Assembly: GCA_026785865.1 (NCBI GenBank) | Contig: JAJAZG010000402.1 | Span: 1 to 11,488 of the forward strand | Direction: 5' to 3' | Source of the DNA: Pseudanabaena sp. CAN_BIN31 | GTDB taxonomy: Bacteria > Cyanobacteriota > Cyanobacteriia > Pseudanabaenales > Pseudanabaenaceae | Length of the DNA: 11,488 bases | Part shown: positions 5,330 to 11,488 of the stretch, piece by piece | Layout of the letters: every line of letters starts with the position of its first letter | How positions within the stretch are numbered: the first letter of the stretch is position 1 | The notes under the pieces: model-generated | The model's input: the letters and a program-made list of their open reading frames with translations, nothing else | The model's database searches: none | What the model was told of the DNA's origin: nothing | Made by a program: the position numbers and the translations under genes

Positions 5330-6487
5330 TCAGATGAATCTTGATTGACGATTAGAGCGAAACGAAAATCTTTGGGCGGATAGATTACCCGTCGCGATCG
5401 CCTGTCTGATCAATGCAGCCCTTCCGCGTGAGTTTGTCATCGCACTTGACCCGCCAAAGGTTTCACGCAGAGTTAAATAATTTTGGATGATTAGCGCTTC
5501 GTTATCGGCGGAGCTTTGAGCAATTTGTGCAGGGGTTAGCCGCGATCGCGCGATCGCATCGACAACGCAGGGAATAACATGACTGGGGCGATTGACATGA
5601 TGATCGAGGAGTAGGGCAACTGCAAATTCTGAGTTTAAAATTTGCGAAAGGGTAAAGCCTTGCAAGGTTTGGGTAGGCATAAAATAAAAGCGATCAAGAC
5701 GTGAAATCGCGTGTAGCACTTGCACTGACTGGACAAGAGCATCCATCCCTGCGATCGCAAACCGCAACGCCCAAATCGGTTGTCGCATCAAGCTTTTATC
5801 TGACTCAGTGACAAGGCGAAGCCCATTCAGCGAGAGCCAACCTGTATTGCCATCTAAAGAACTAGCATCCACGCCAAACTGTCCAAAATAATATTGAAAC
5901 TCCGATGGATACCGCTTTTTTAAATTGGTTAACAAAGCTGGTAATTCTCCCTGCTGCCCTGCTGATCCCAATGTCCATTGGAATATCCCAAAACTCAAGT
6001 ATTGACTATCCCAAGTGTTAATGGCATCGAGGCTGCCTTCATTGGCGGCAGTTACCAACATCACATTGATTTCCGAGGGACTCATCTGCACCTGTTGCAA
6101 TAAACTTGAGCCATAGGCGATAAAGTCGCGCAGTTTAAAAATCCCTAGCCGATACAGCCCCAGATCTTTAGTTTTGGCAAATGATTCTTGCTGCCCTGTA
6201 TTCAGCAACTTGGCGATCACATCACTGCCAACGGTAGTAAAAGAGATCGCGATTTTATTGGGTGGATAAACTCCCTGCAATGTATTCCTGACCATTGCAA
6301 CTTCAGGGTTTTGAGCGATCGGTGGATTTGCGGCGATCGGGATCAGCAGCCTCTGACCGATTTGCAAGTTTGCAGGATTAGTAATGTTATTAATACGCGC
6401 GATCTCGCGCCAATCGGCATTTGCGCCGAAAAAACGCCTAGCGATCGCTGATAGCGTATCTCCAGCTTTAACAATATATTCCTGCAT
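5330..6487 (-). CDS. LysM domain protein with lysozyme-like C-terminal region
   Basis: The protein has 385 residues from the ATG at 6487. An upstream TTG at 6514 would overlap the preceding gene and add nine residues before the LysM domain, so the ATG is preferred. Residues 3-50 are a LysM peptidoglycan-binding domain (EYIVKAGDTLSAIARRFFG, then NPANLQIGQRLLIP). The larger part contains ANEGSLDAINTWDS (148-161) and LSFGIFQWTLG (164-174), reminiscent of lysozyme or transglycosylase folds where a glutamate (here Glu150) precedes a G-x-x-Q-W segment. Peptidoglycan binding is well supported; hydrolase activity is inferred. No signal peptide precedes the LysM domain, which is odd for a wall enzyme. 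It starts 8 bases after the oxidoreductase stop, so the two are likely co-transcribed. Confidence 0.8.
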   Translation of the reverse strand: MQEYIVKAGDTLSAIARRFFGANADWREIARINNITNPANLQIGQRLLIPIAANPPIAQNPEVAMVRNTLQGVYPPNKIAISFTTVGSDVIAKLLNTGQQESFAKTKDLGLYRLGIFKLRDFIAYGSSLLQQVQMSPSEINVMLVTAANEGSLDAINTWDSQYLSFGIFQWTLGSAGQQGELPALLTNLKKRYPSEFQYYFGQFGVDASSLDGNTGWLSLNGLRLVTESDKSLMRQPIWALRFAIAGMDALVQSVQVLHAISRLDRFYFMPTQTLQGFTLSQILNSEFAVALLLDHHVNRPSHVIPCVVDAIARSRLTPAQIAQSSADNEALIIQNYLTLRETFGGSSAMTNSRGRAALIRQAIATGNLSAQRFSFRSNRQSRFI

Positions 6488-6494
6488 ATCTATC

Positions 6495-7172
6495 TCACAG
6501 ATCGAACGACTCAAACTCTACTTGTTTAAACAACATATTGCGATCAATCGCTGAAAAAACTTTATTATTTGCCTTGTCAGAATTTAAGCAATCACAAACC
6601 AACTTCGCCACATCAGCGCGATGAATAATGCCCGCAACTTTGGGGTCTTCTGTCAGTAATGCGTTACCTGTAGCCGCTTCTGACTTTAAGCCCCCTGGAC
6701 GAATAATCGTATAGATTAAACCACTCGCAACTAGATGCTGTTCCGCTTTCTCTTTTTCTTTGAGAATTGCCCCCAAAGTCTGCAAAACTTGAGGGGCAAG
6801 AGCGACAACACTATTGCCACTACCAATCGAAGAGACGAGAATAAATTTCTTGACTCCCGCTTTGACGGCGACATCAACTAAATTCTTATTACCTTCACAG
6901 TCAGCGCGTTCATTGCGATCGCTGGGCAAACCACCCATAGTCGTAATCACCACATCGATCGCATTGCCCTGTAGCATTGCCGATTCTAGAGACGTAGAGC
7001 TTAGGGCATCACCAAACAGCACTGATGCCCCCAGAGCCTCTAGCTCAGCCGCATAGGTCGGATTGCGTAAGAGTACCGTTAGATTTACAGATGGCGGATC
7101 GTTTTCTACTAATAGTTTAGCAATCTCGCGCCCAACTCCACGGCTAGAACCAGCTAAAAAAATATTTTGCAT
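6495..7172 (-). CDS. NAD(P)-binding oxidoreductase (atypical SDR / NmrA-like)
   Basis: The 225-residue protein starts with a Rossmann nucleotide-binding motif (NIFLAGSSRGVGREIAKLL, Gly-rich turn at 8-14). A VVITTMGG strand end lies at 74-81, VSSIGSG at 113-119, and TIIRPGGL at 155-162, the usual order in NAD(P)H-binding atypical short-chain dehydrogenases. The classical YxxxK pair is absent; EKEKAEQHLVASGL (138-151) takes its place, as in the NmrA-like group, where catalysis is often unproven. The ATG at 7172 is preferred to a TTG at 7187 because the Rossmann strand begins right after it. The substrate is unknown. A hairpin separates it from map upstream, and the LysM gene follows after 7 bases. 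Confidence 0.87.
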   Translation of the reverse strand: MQNIFLAGSSRGVGREIAKLLVENDPPSVNLTVLLRNPTYAAELEALGASVLFGDALSSTSLESAMLQGNAIDVVITTMGGLPSDRNERADCEGNKNLVDVAVKAGVKKFILVSSIGSGNSVVALAPQVLQTLGAILKEKEKAEQHLVASGLIYTIIRPGGLKSEAATGNALLTEDPKVAGIIHRADVAKLVCDCLNSDKANNKVFSAIDRNMLFKQVEFESFDL

Positions 7173-7187
7173 AAGTTTTGTTGTCAA

Positions 7188-7210
7188 AAAGCTTTGCTTT
7201 GCAAAGCTTT
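7188..7210 (-). terminator. Short hairpin terminator after map
   Basis: AAAGCTTTGC (7188-7197) and GCAAAGCTTT (7201-7210) form a perfect 10-bp stem with a 3-base loop. Read on the minus strand it lies 10 bases after the map stop and runs into five Ts, as in an intrinsic terminator, though the stem is AT-rich and probably weak. It may allow read-through into the oxidoreductase gene. Confidence 0.5.
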
Positions 7211-7220
7211 CCTATCTTGA

Positions 7221-8066
7221 TTAGACTTTAGTGCGATCGGTAAAAATTTCATAGCCAGTTTCGGTTACTAAAACTGTGTGTTCAAACTGAGCCGAAAGCT
7301 GATTGTCAACCGTTACCGCCGTCCACTTATCAGCCAAAATTCTTACTCGCTTTGAGCCAGCATTCAAAATTGGCTCAACCGCCAAAGTCATCCCTGCGCG
7401 AAACCGCACATTCGGCAACTGATAGGTACGAAAATTAAATACTGAAGGCTCTTCATGCAGATTCCGCCCCACACCATGCCCTGTGAAATCTTCAACGATC
7501 GCAAAACCATTTGACTTAACGTGATCCTCGATTGCCCCAGCCAAATCGAGCATACAATTACCTGGTTTAATCTGCTCAATCCCCTTATACAGAGCCTCTT
7601 CAGCCACTCTCATCAACTTAGTCGCCTTCTCACTGACATGACCGATCGCGACTGTGATGCAAGAATCACCATGAAATCCATTTTTAAAAGCACCAGTGTC
7701 AATCTTCACAAGATCGCCTAACTTAATGACTTTTTTAGCACTAGGTATGCCATGCACCACTTCATTATTGATGCTAGAGCAGATGCTAGCAGGAAAGCCA
7801 CCATATCCTTTAAAGCTAGGAACTGCACCCATTTCACGAATACGTCTCTCTGCATGAGCATCGAGATCCATCGTGGTCATGCCTGGCGCAATCAGTTCTG
7901 AAATTTCCTTGAGCACTGTTGCCACGATGCGAGATGATTCACGCATATAGTCCAACTCACGTTGAGACTTAATTTCAATGCCTTTGGTTTGCTTTGTGGC
8001 AGATGGCTTGGAAGCTTTTTGAGTGTCTGTGCTGGGTTTAGATCGCAACGCACTGAGAATATTCAT
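7221..8066 (-). CDS. map: Type I methionine aminopeptidase
   Basis: MetAP removes the initiator methionine from new proteins using two divalent metal ions. All five metal ligands are visible: Asp123 and Asp134 (KIDTGAFKNGFHGDS), His197 (GHGVGRNLHEEP), Glu231 (AVEPILNAG) and Glu262 (QFEHTVLVTE). The substrate-site histidines are His105 (NEVVHGIP) and His204. The protein has 281 residues against about 250-265 in typical short forms; the extra is a Lys/Ser/Thr-rich N-terminal stretch of about 30 residues. Cyanobacteria often carry several map paralogues, and this may be one of them. The gene is divergent from pilT, and the 159-base gap must hold both promoters. Confidence 0.95.
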   Translation of the reverse strand: MNILSALRSKPSTDTQKASKPSATKQTKGIEIKSQRELDYMRESSRIVATVLKEISELIAPGMTTMDLDAHAERRIREMGAVPSFKGYGGFPASICSSINNEVVHGIPSAKKVIKLGDLVKIDTGAFKNGFHGDSCITVAIGHVSEKATKLMRVAEEALYKGIEQIKPGNCMLDLAGAIEDHVKSNGFAIVEDFTGHGVGRNLHEEPSVFNFRTYQLPNVRFRAGMTLAVEPILNAGSKRVRILADKWTAVTVDNQLSAQFEHTVLVTETGYEIFTDRTKV

Positions 8067-8074
8067 TAATTAGT

Positions 8075-8103
8075 TTGAGGATAGTATTTACAAGGGGTAA
8101 TAT
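8075..8103 (+). promoter_or_regulatory. Candidate promoter for pilT
   Basis: TTGAGG (8075-8080) and TAATAT (8098-8103) are spaced by 17 bases, each matching 4 of 6 consensus positions. They lie in the gap between the divergent map and pilT genes, about 120 bases before pilT. The match is weak and other arrangements are possible. Confidence 0.25.
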
Positions 8104-8214
8104 ATTTCTAACCTATTAAGTAGCAAGATTGGTTATTTCTAGGTTAAATTGCAGAATTTGAATAGCAAAAAACTCGTCATCAAATCCGATCTTCAACCAC
8201 AGCAAGCAATTTTC

Positions 8215-8218
8215 GAGG
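8215..8218 (+). promoter_or_regulatory. Ribosome binding site of pilT
   Basis: GAGG ends 7 bases before the ATG at 8226, supporting that start and therefore the long N-terminal extension of the protein. Confidence 0.5.
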
Positions 8219-8225
8219 TTCAACT

Positions 8226-9671
8226 ATGACGCAATCTGGGATGCCTCCTTTACCACCACCCTCTGCTGGTGGCGGTGTACCACAACAGCCACGCACAAAC
8301 CCCACAGCACCGCCCGCTCAGCAGCGTGTCGCTCCTCCTAGCAATCCTCAAGCACCTCCAAATTCTCAAGCACAAGCGGCGGCGGCAGCAGCCCGCGCTG
8401 CCATGACTCCAGAGCAATTAAAACAAGCACAGGCTGCTCAACAAGCTCGTGCTGCGGCTGCGGCTCGCCAAGCCCAGATGTCAATTCCGACCGATACTCA
8501 AATTACGAGCGTGCCGCCACCACCGAATCCACGTCCGCCAATTCGTCCAGGTCCACCGCCAAACTTACCAGGGCTGGGCGTGCCAGCGATTTTGCAACGT
8601 AGTTCAGGACAGCCAACCCTCGCCCAAATTGTTAAAGATGCCAATGAGCAAGGATGTTCTGATATTCATGCTGGGGTAAATGAACCAGTCCGATTTCGGA
8701 GTCGGGGCTTAATGGTCACACAGGAGCAGTATCCAGTCCCAGACAAGCAGACTTTTGACACTTGGATGACGGAAATTATGGATGACAAGCAAATCCAGCA
8801 GTTTCGGGACACTCTAGAATTTGACGGTGCAACTCAGTATGAATTTGCCCGTTGTCGGATCAATGTGTTTGAGTCATTGCGCGGTTCGGCAATGGTGTTA
8901 CGACTAATTCCCTTAAAGATATTGTCCATCGATCAGCTTGGGTTGCCTGAAGTATTTCGTGAACTCTGCTATACACACAAGGGTTTGATCCTTGTGACTG
9001 GGCCTACAGGTTCAGGTAAATCAACTACCTTAGCGGCGATGGTGGACTTCATCAATACGGAAATGCAGAAGCATCTAATTTCCATTGAAGATCCAATTGA
9101 ATTTGTGCATCAAAGTAAAAAAGCGCTGATCAAACAACGAGAAGTTGGTATCCATACACTCAAGTTTGACAATGCTCTTAAAGCTTGTTTGAGTGAAGAT
9201 CCCGATATTATTTTGATTGGGGAAATGCGCGATAAGGAAACCGTAAATACAGCCCTAAAAGCTGCTCAAACGGGTCACTTAGTATTTGGAACGCTGCACA
9301 CCAATAGTGCTGTAAAAACGATTGATCGGATTCTTAACCTCTATGAGCCTGAACAGCAAGCGCCAATGCGGATTCAGGTATCGGAATCTTTAGTAGGAGT
9401 TATTGCTCAAGGCTTGGTGCGTACCACTGATGGGAAGCGGGCGGCGGTACATGAAATCTTGATCAATACTGATGCTGTACGCGACTATATCAAACGCGGT
9501 GATCTCGATGAGATTGAAGCACTAATTCCTAAATGTACCTATGAGGGAATGATTAGTATGAATCTATCGCTTTATAAGCTCTACGAAGATGGTCGAATTA
9601 CGGAAGAAACAGCCGTAGAGAATTCGCCAAAACCCAACGAAATGGCGCAAATGTTGCGTGGTCGCATGTAA
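8226..9671 (+). CDS. pilT: PilT-type twitching motility / type IV pilus retraction ATPase
   Basis: The 481-residue protein has the full PilT/PilB-type ATPase signature: Walker A GPTGSGKST (259-267), Asp box ISIEDPIEFVH (286-295), Walker B DPDIILIGEMRD (325-336) with Glu333, and His box TGHLVFGTLHTN (349-360). PilT hexamers depolymerise pilin at the inner-membrane base of the type IV pilus. GEMRD and the absence of a zinc-binding PilB insert favour PilT. At 417-425 AVRDYIKRG replaces the AIRNLIRE motif of canonical PilT. The first 115 residues are an unusual Pro/Ala/Gln-rich, probably disordered extension with poly-Ala runs; canonical PilT has about 345-370 residues. It stands alone, without pilB or pilC, which fits a second PilT paralogue such as the cyanobacterial PilT2 rather than the pilB-pilT-pilC copy. 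That assignment is tentative. Confidence 0.93.
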   Translation: MTQSGMPPLPPPSAGGGVPQQPRTNPTAPPAQQRVAPPSNPQAPPNSQAQAAAAAARAAMTPEQLKQAQAAQQARAAAAARQAQMSIPTDTQITSVPPPPNPRPPIRPGPPPNLPGLGVPAILQRSSGQPTLAQIVKDANEQGCSDIHAGVNEPVRFRSRGLMVTQEQYPVPDKQTFDTWMTEIMDDKQIQQFRDTLEFDGATQYEFARCRINVFESLRGSAMVLRLIPLKILSIDQLGLPEVFRELCYTHKGLILVTGPTGSGKSTTLAAMVDFINTEMQKHLISIEDPIEFVHQSKKALIKQREVGIHTLKFDNALKACLSEDPDIILIGEMRDKETVNTALKAAQTGHLVFGTLHTNSAVKTIDRILNLYEPEQQAPMRIQVSESLVGVIAQGLVRTTDGKRAAVHEILINTDAVRDYIKRGDLDEIEALIPKCTYEGMISMNLSLYKLYEDGRITEETAVENSPKPNEMAQMLRGRM

Positions 9672-9680
9672 ATGTGAAAT

Positions 9681-9719
9681 AGAAAAGGAAGGCGACGCTC
9701 CGCGCCGCCTTCCTTTTCT
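9681..9719. terminator. Strong hairpin terminator between pilT and the convergent gene
   Basis: AGAAAAGGAAGGCG (9681-9694) pairs perfectly with 9706-9719. After one A-C mismatch the stem continues with CGC/GCG around a TCC loop. It begins 9 bases after the pilT stop and is followed by TTGGTTTT. The A-rich left side could serve the opposite strand too, so it is probably bidirectional. Confidence 0.75.
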
Positions 9720-9754
9720 TGGTTTTAATGCAAGTGGCGATCGCTATATCTCGC

Positions 9755-10411
9755 TTAATCCATCCAGCCAATATTTTTATTATTTATACGTTGCAACTGT
9801 TCGTTAGAGCCAGTTGGGCGTGTATAGGGAGTGCGATCGCGCTGTGGCTGCTCGACGGGCTGTTTACGAGGAGTTGCCCGATTGCCTTGTGAATTATTCT
9901 GGGACACCAGTTGAGAAGAGCTAGGAATTTCGACTACTGGAGCTTTAGCTGATTCTAAAGTCTTGACCTGTGCGGAAAGTTGAATATTTGCTTCAGCTAA
10001 GCGCAAATTATCGCGCTTAACTTCCACGAGTTGTTGATCTAATTCATTTTTGAGACTCTCGATCGCTGCCAGTGATTTCTGCAAAAGCTCAGTGTTTGTA
10101 TGGCTAAATTGCAAATCTTTTTGCAAATCCGCGATCGTCTGTAAAAGTTCGGTTTCCTGTTTTTGCGATCGCGCTAAGGCTGACTCTAGGGTAGAAATTT
10201 TTGATTTTGTACCATCATCACTAGGTAATTTTTCTATGGTGCTTTTTTCTGCGGTAACTAATGCTGAACGACTAGCAACTTTGGCAACATTATCAGTGAC
10301 AGTTTCTGCTTTTACTTCAATAGTTTGTGCATTACTAACTAGTGATTCAGGTTCTTTCTGCACTTCATCGCGCAATAAATCCGAAATTCCGATTTTCTTT
10401 TTAGTTGACAT
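9755..10411 (-). CDS. mcdB: Coiled-coil protein, probable McdB carboxysome-positioning partner of the ParA-type ATPase
   Basis: The 218-residue protein has three parts: a polar N-terminus (MSTKKKIGISDLLRDEVQKE), a long coiled coil at about 70-155 with regular Leu heptads, and a Gln/Pro/Arg-rich disordered tail ending NNKNIGWMD. It has no membrane segment or signal peptide. The layout of disordered ends, Gln-rich coiled-coil centre and a tryptophan within the last few residues is what is described for cyanobacterial McdB. McdB binds carboxysomes and stimulates the ParA-type ATPase McdA so that carboxysomes spread along the nucleoid. A ParA-type gene lies just upstream on the same strand, 122 bases away, as expected for mcdA. 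No carboxysome structural genes are in the window, so the assignment rests on context and layout; another ParA partner is possible. Confidence 0.6.
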   Translation of the reverse strand: MSTKKKIGISDLLRDEVQKEPESLVSNAQTIEVKAETVTDNVAKVASRSALVTAEKSTIEKLPSDDGTKSKISTLESALARSQKQETELLQTIADLQKDLQFSHTNTELLQKSLAAIESLKNELDQQLVEVKRDNLRLAEANIQLSAQVKTLESAKAPVVEIPSSSQLVSQNNSQGNRATPRKQPVEQPQRDRTPYTRPTGSNEQLQRINNKNIGWMD

Positions 10412-10459
10412 AATTTTTTAAATGTTAATTGATTTTCTACGAATTCTCTGATGCGCGGT

Positions 10460-10522
10460 CATAAAAACCCTTTAAAGCCCTAGCGTACGCTGCGCGTGCG
10501 CTAAAGCTTTTCGGCTTTTATG
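10460..10522. other. Imperfect palindrome between the ParA-type gene and the coiled-coil gene
   Basis: CATAAAA (10460-10466) pairs with TTTTATG (10516-10522). Inside, AAAGCCCTAGCGTACGC pairs with GCGTGCGCTAAAGCTTT over about 17 positions with three mismatches. It lies between two same-strand genes thought to work together. It could be a partial terminator that lowers expression of the second gene, an RNA processing site, or a dispersed repeat insertion. Confidence 0.5.
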
Positions 10523-10533
10523 CTTACCTCACA

Positions 10534-11175
10534 TCATCTTAAAATATCGCGTCGTAATTCATCGACAACCCGTCGATAGTCGGCTTCGGCTTCTCTCGCA
10601 TTTTTGCCTTTCCATTCTGTAACCAATTTTCCTTCCAGAGCGGCGCGTTCATGGGCTTTGTAGGATCTCACAAATGCATGGAAAACAGGTACTCCCACTT
10701 CTAGTAAAGTATTTTGAGCTTCCAGAGCCTCATTGATACATCGCGGATCGACACGGGTGAGTAGAACTCGGTGAGGGACTTGGGACGGTCGAACGGTACT
10801 TTTGACAGTATCGATTAGAGCCGTTAAGTCCATTGGGGCGGGTGGGCTTGGTAAAACTAAATAGTCGGCGATCGCCACAACTGTCGCCAGCGCATGGGAA
10901 TGCAATGCGGGTGGTGTATCTACCAATACTAGATCGTAACTGCTAAGTTTTGGTAATTTTCTTAGATGGGTCGGATCGATTTCTTTAGCAATATCAAACC
11001 CCATCCCCTTATCGCTGCGTCCTACCCACCAAGACAAGCTGCCCTGCACATCAGCATCGACAACTAATACTTTTGCTTCCTGCGCCAAGATACCTGCTAA
11101 GGCGATCGCTGTTGTTGTTTTACCCACTCCCCCCTTGCCATTGGTAACGACTACAATTTTTGGGGAATTTGCCAT
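10534..11175 (-). CDS. mcdA: ParA/MinD-type ATPase, probable McdA
   Basis: The 213-residue protein is a small ParA-family ATPase. The deviant Walker A motif is NGKGGVGKTT (12-21) with signature Lys14 and catalytic Lys19; VLVVDADVQGS (37-46) is the Walker A' segment, and LVLVDTPP (82-89) is Walker B with Asp86. There is no N-terminal DNA-binding domain, so it is not a plasmid ParA of the long type, and no parB follows. Small ParA proteins of this kind bind DNA non-specifically as ATP dimers and position cargo. With the coiled-coil protein just downstream, McdA of the carboxysome-positioning system is the best candidate. It keeps the signature lysine, as in type 2 McdA rather than the Synechococcus elongatus type 1. 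The lspA gene ends 50 bases upstream on the same strand. Confidence 0.9.
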   Translation of the reverse strand: MANSPKIVVVTNGKGGVGKTTTAIALAGILAQEAKVLVVDADVQGSLSWWVGRSDKGMGFDIAKEIDPTHLRKLPKLSSYDLVLVDTPPALHSHALATVVAIADYLVLPSPPAPMDLTALIDTVKSTVRPSQVPHRVLLTRVDPRCINEALEAQNTLLEVGVPVFHAFVRSYKAHERAALEGKLVTEWKGKNAREAEADYRRVVDELRRDILR

Positions 11176-11225
11176 GCTAAATAAGTCTCTTAATAACTTC
11201 TAATTAGAAATATAACGCTTTGCGC

Positions 11226-11488
11226 TCACTTTAGTTTTTGCGGGTTTGATGGTTTAGGTGCAAATAAAACAGCGATCGCCAAACAAACTAAACCAATATT
11301 AATAGATACGTCGGCAATGTTAAAAATCGCAAATCTAATAATGCGTATATCGATAAAGTCAACTACATAGCCAGCCACAAAGCGATCGATTCCATTCCCT
11401 GCCGCCCCTGCCAAAATGCAACCATAGCCAACCTGTTCCCATCGACTCAGGTTTTTACTAAAGATCCCAAAGGCAACTAGTCCTAAAC
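11226..11488 (-). CDS. lspA: Lipoprotein signal peptidase (signal peptidase II), 5' end cut by window
   Basis: This is the last 87 residues of LspA; the frame runs off the right edge of the window and the true start lies beyond it. LspA is an inner-membrane aspartic protease that cleaves the signal peptide of lipidated prolipoproteins. Both catalytic aspartate motifs are visible: GAAGNGIDRF and FNIADVSINIG. Hydrophobic segments (VGYGCILAGAAG and IGLVCLAIAVLF) agree with the last membrane helices, followed by a short basic tail. A TTG at 11414 is only an internal codon, because WEQVGYG upstream of it is also part of the family pattern. The ParA-type gene follows after 50 bases on the same strand. 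Confidence 0.93.
   Translation of the reverse strand, partial: LGLVAFGIFSKNLSRWEQVGYGCILAGAAGNGIDRFVAGYVVDFIDIRIIRFAIFNIADVSINIGLVCLAIAVLFAPKPSNPQKLK

Noticed and set aside
10050..10421. Cys/Ser-rich plus-strand open frame opposite the coiled-coil gene
   Set aside because: Its composition is the mirror of a Lys/Glu/Gln/Leu-rich coiled coil on the other strand, and it has no motif of its own.

Overview
The window looks like the chromosome of a filamentous or unicellular cyanobacterium of moderate to low GC content. The HIP1 octamer GCGATCGC recurs throughout, and the genes include a PilT-type pilus ATPase and a likely McdA/McdB carboxysome-positioning pair. Repeat style and protein flavour remind me of Pseudanabaena, but this was not tested.

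Left part, about 1-4290, is accessory DNA ending at a tRNA gene. In order it holds: the 3' part of an IS200/IS605-type TnpB gene with its right-end hairpin; an orphan antitoxin-like gene; a minus-strand pair made of a small unknown protein and a 513-residue reverse transcriptase that resembles the anti-phage Abi/UG (DRT) lineage; a gene-free, AT-rich stretch upstream of the reverse transcriptase with a stem-loop and a 175-bp MITE flanked by a perfect 8-bp target duplication; and two broken genes. One broken gene is a small DUF5615-like protein whose middle was lost at a HIP1 site. The other is a type I DNA methyltransferase (HsdM) in which the first 39 codons abut the C-terminus. A tRNA with a CAU anticodon (4287-4358) closes this part. 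The picture is a defence or mobility hotspot beside a tRNA, where a restriction system has decayed and a reverse transcriptase system is intact.

Middle part, 4360-8066, is mostly ordinary chromosome. It has a single-pass membrane protein of unknown function, a cluster of large palindromes (including a perfect 32-bp stem) between convergent genes, a LysM/lysozyme-like protein, an NAD(P)-binding oxidoreductase, and methionine aminopeptidase (map).

Right part, 8067-11488, has pilT with a long Pro/Ala/Gln-rich N-terminal extension on the plus strand. On the minus strand it has a likely lspA-mcdA-mcdB run: lipoprotein signal peptidase (cut by the window edge), a ParA-type ATPase, and a coiled-coil protein with a tryptophan three residues from its end. 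The ATPase/coiled-coil pair fits carboxysome positioning.

The best candidate for an undescribed system is the reverse transcriptase with its small downstream partner and the structured upstream non-coding region (about 1428-3730). Function and family assignments come from motif reading and memory of related proteins; no search was run.
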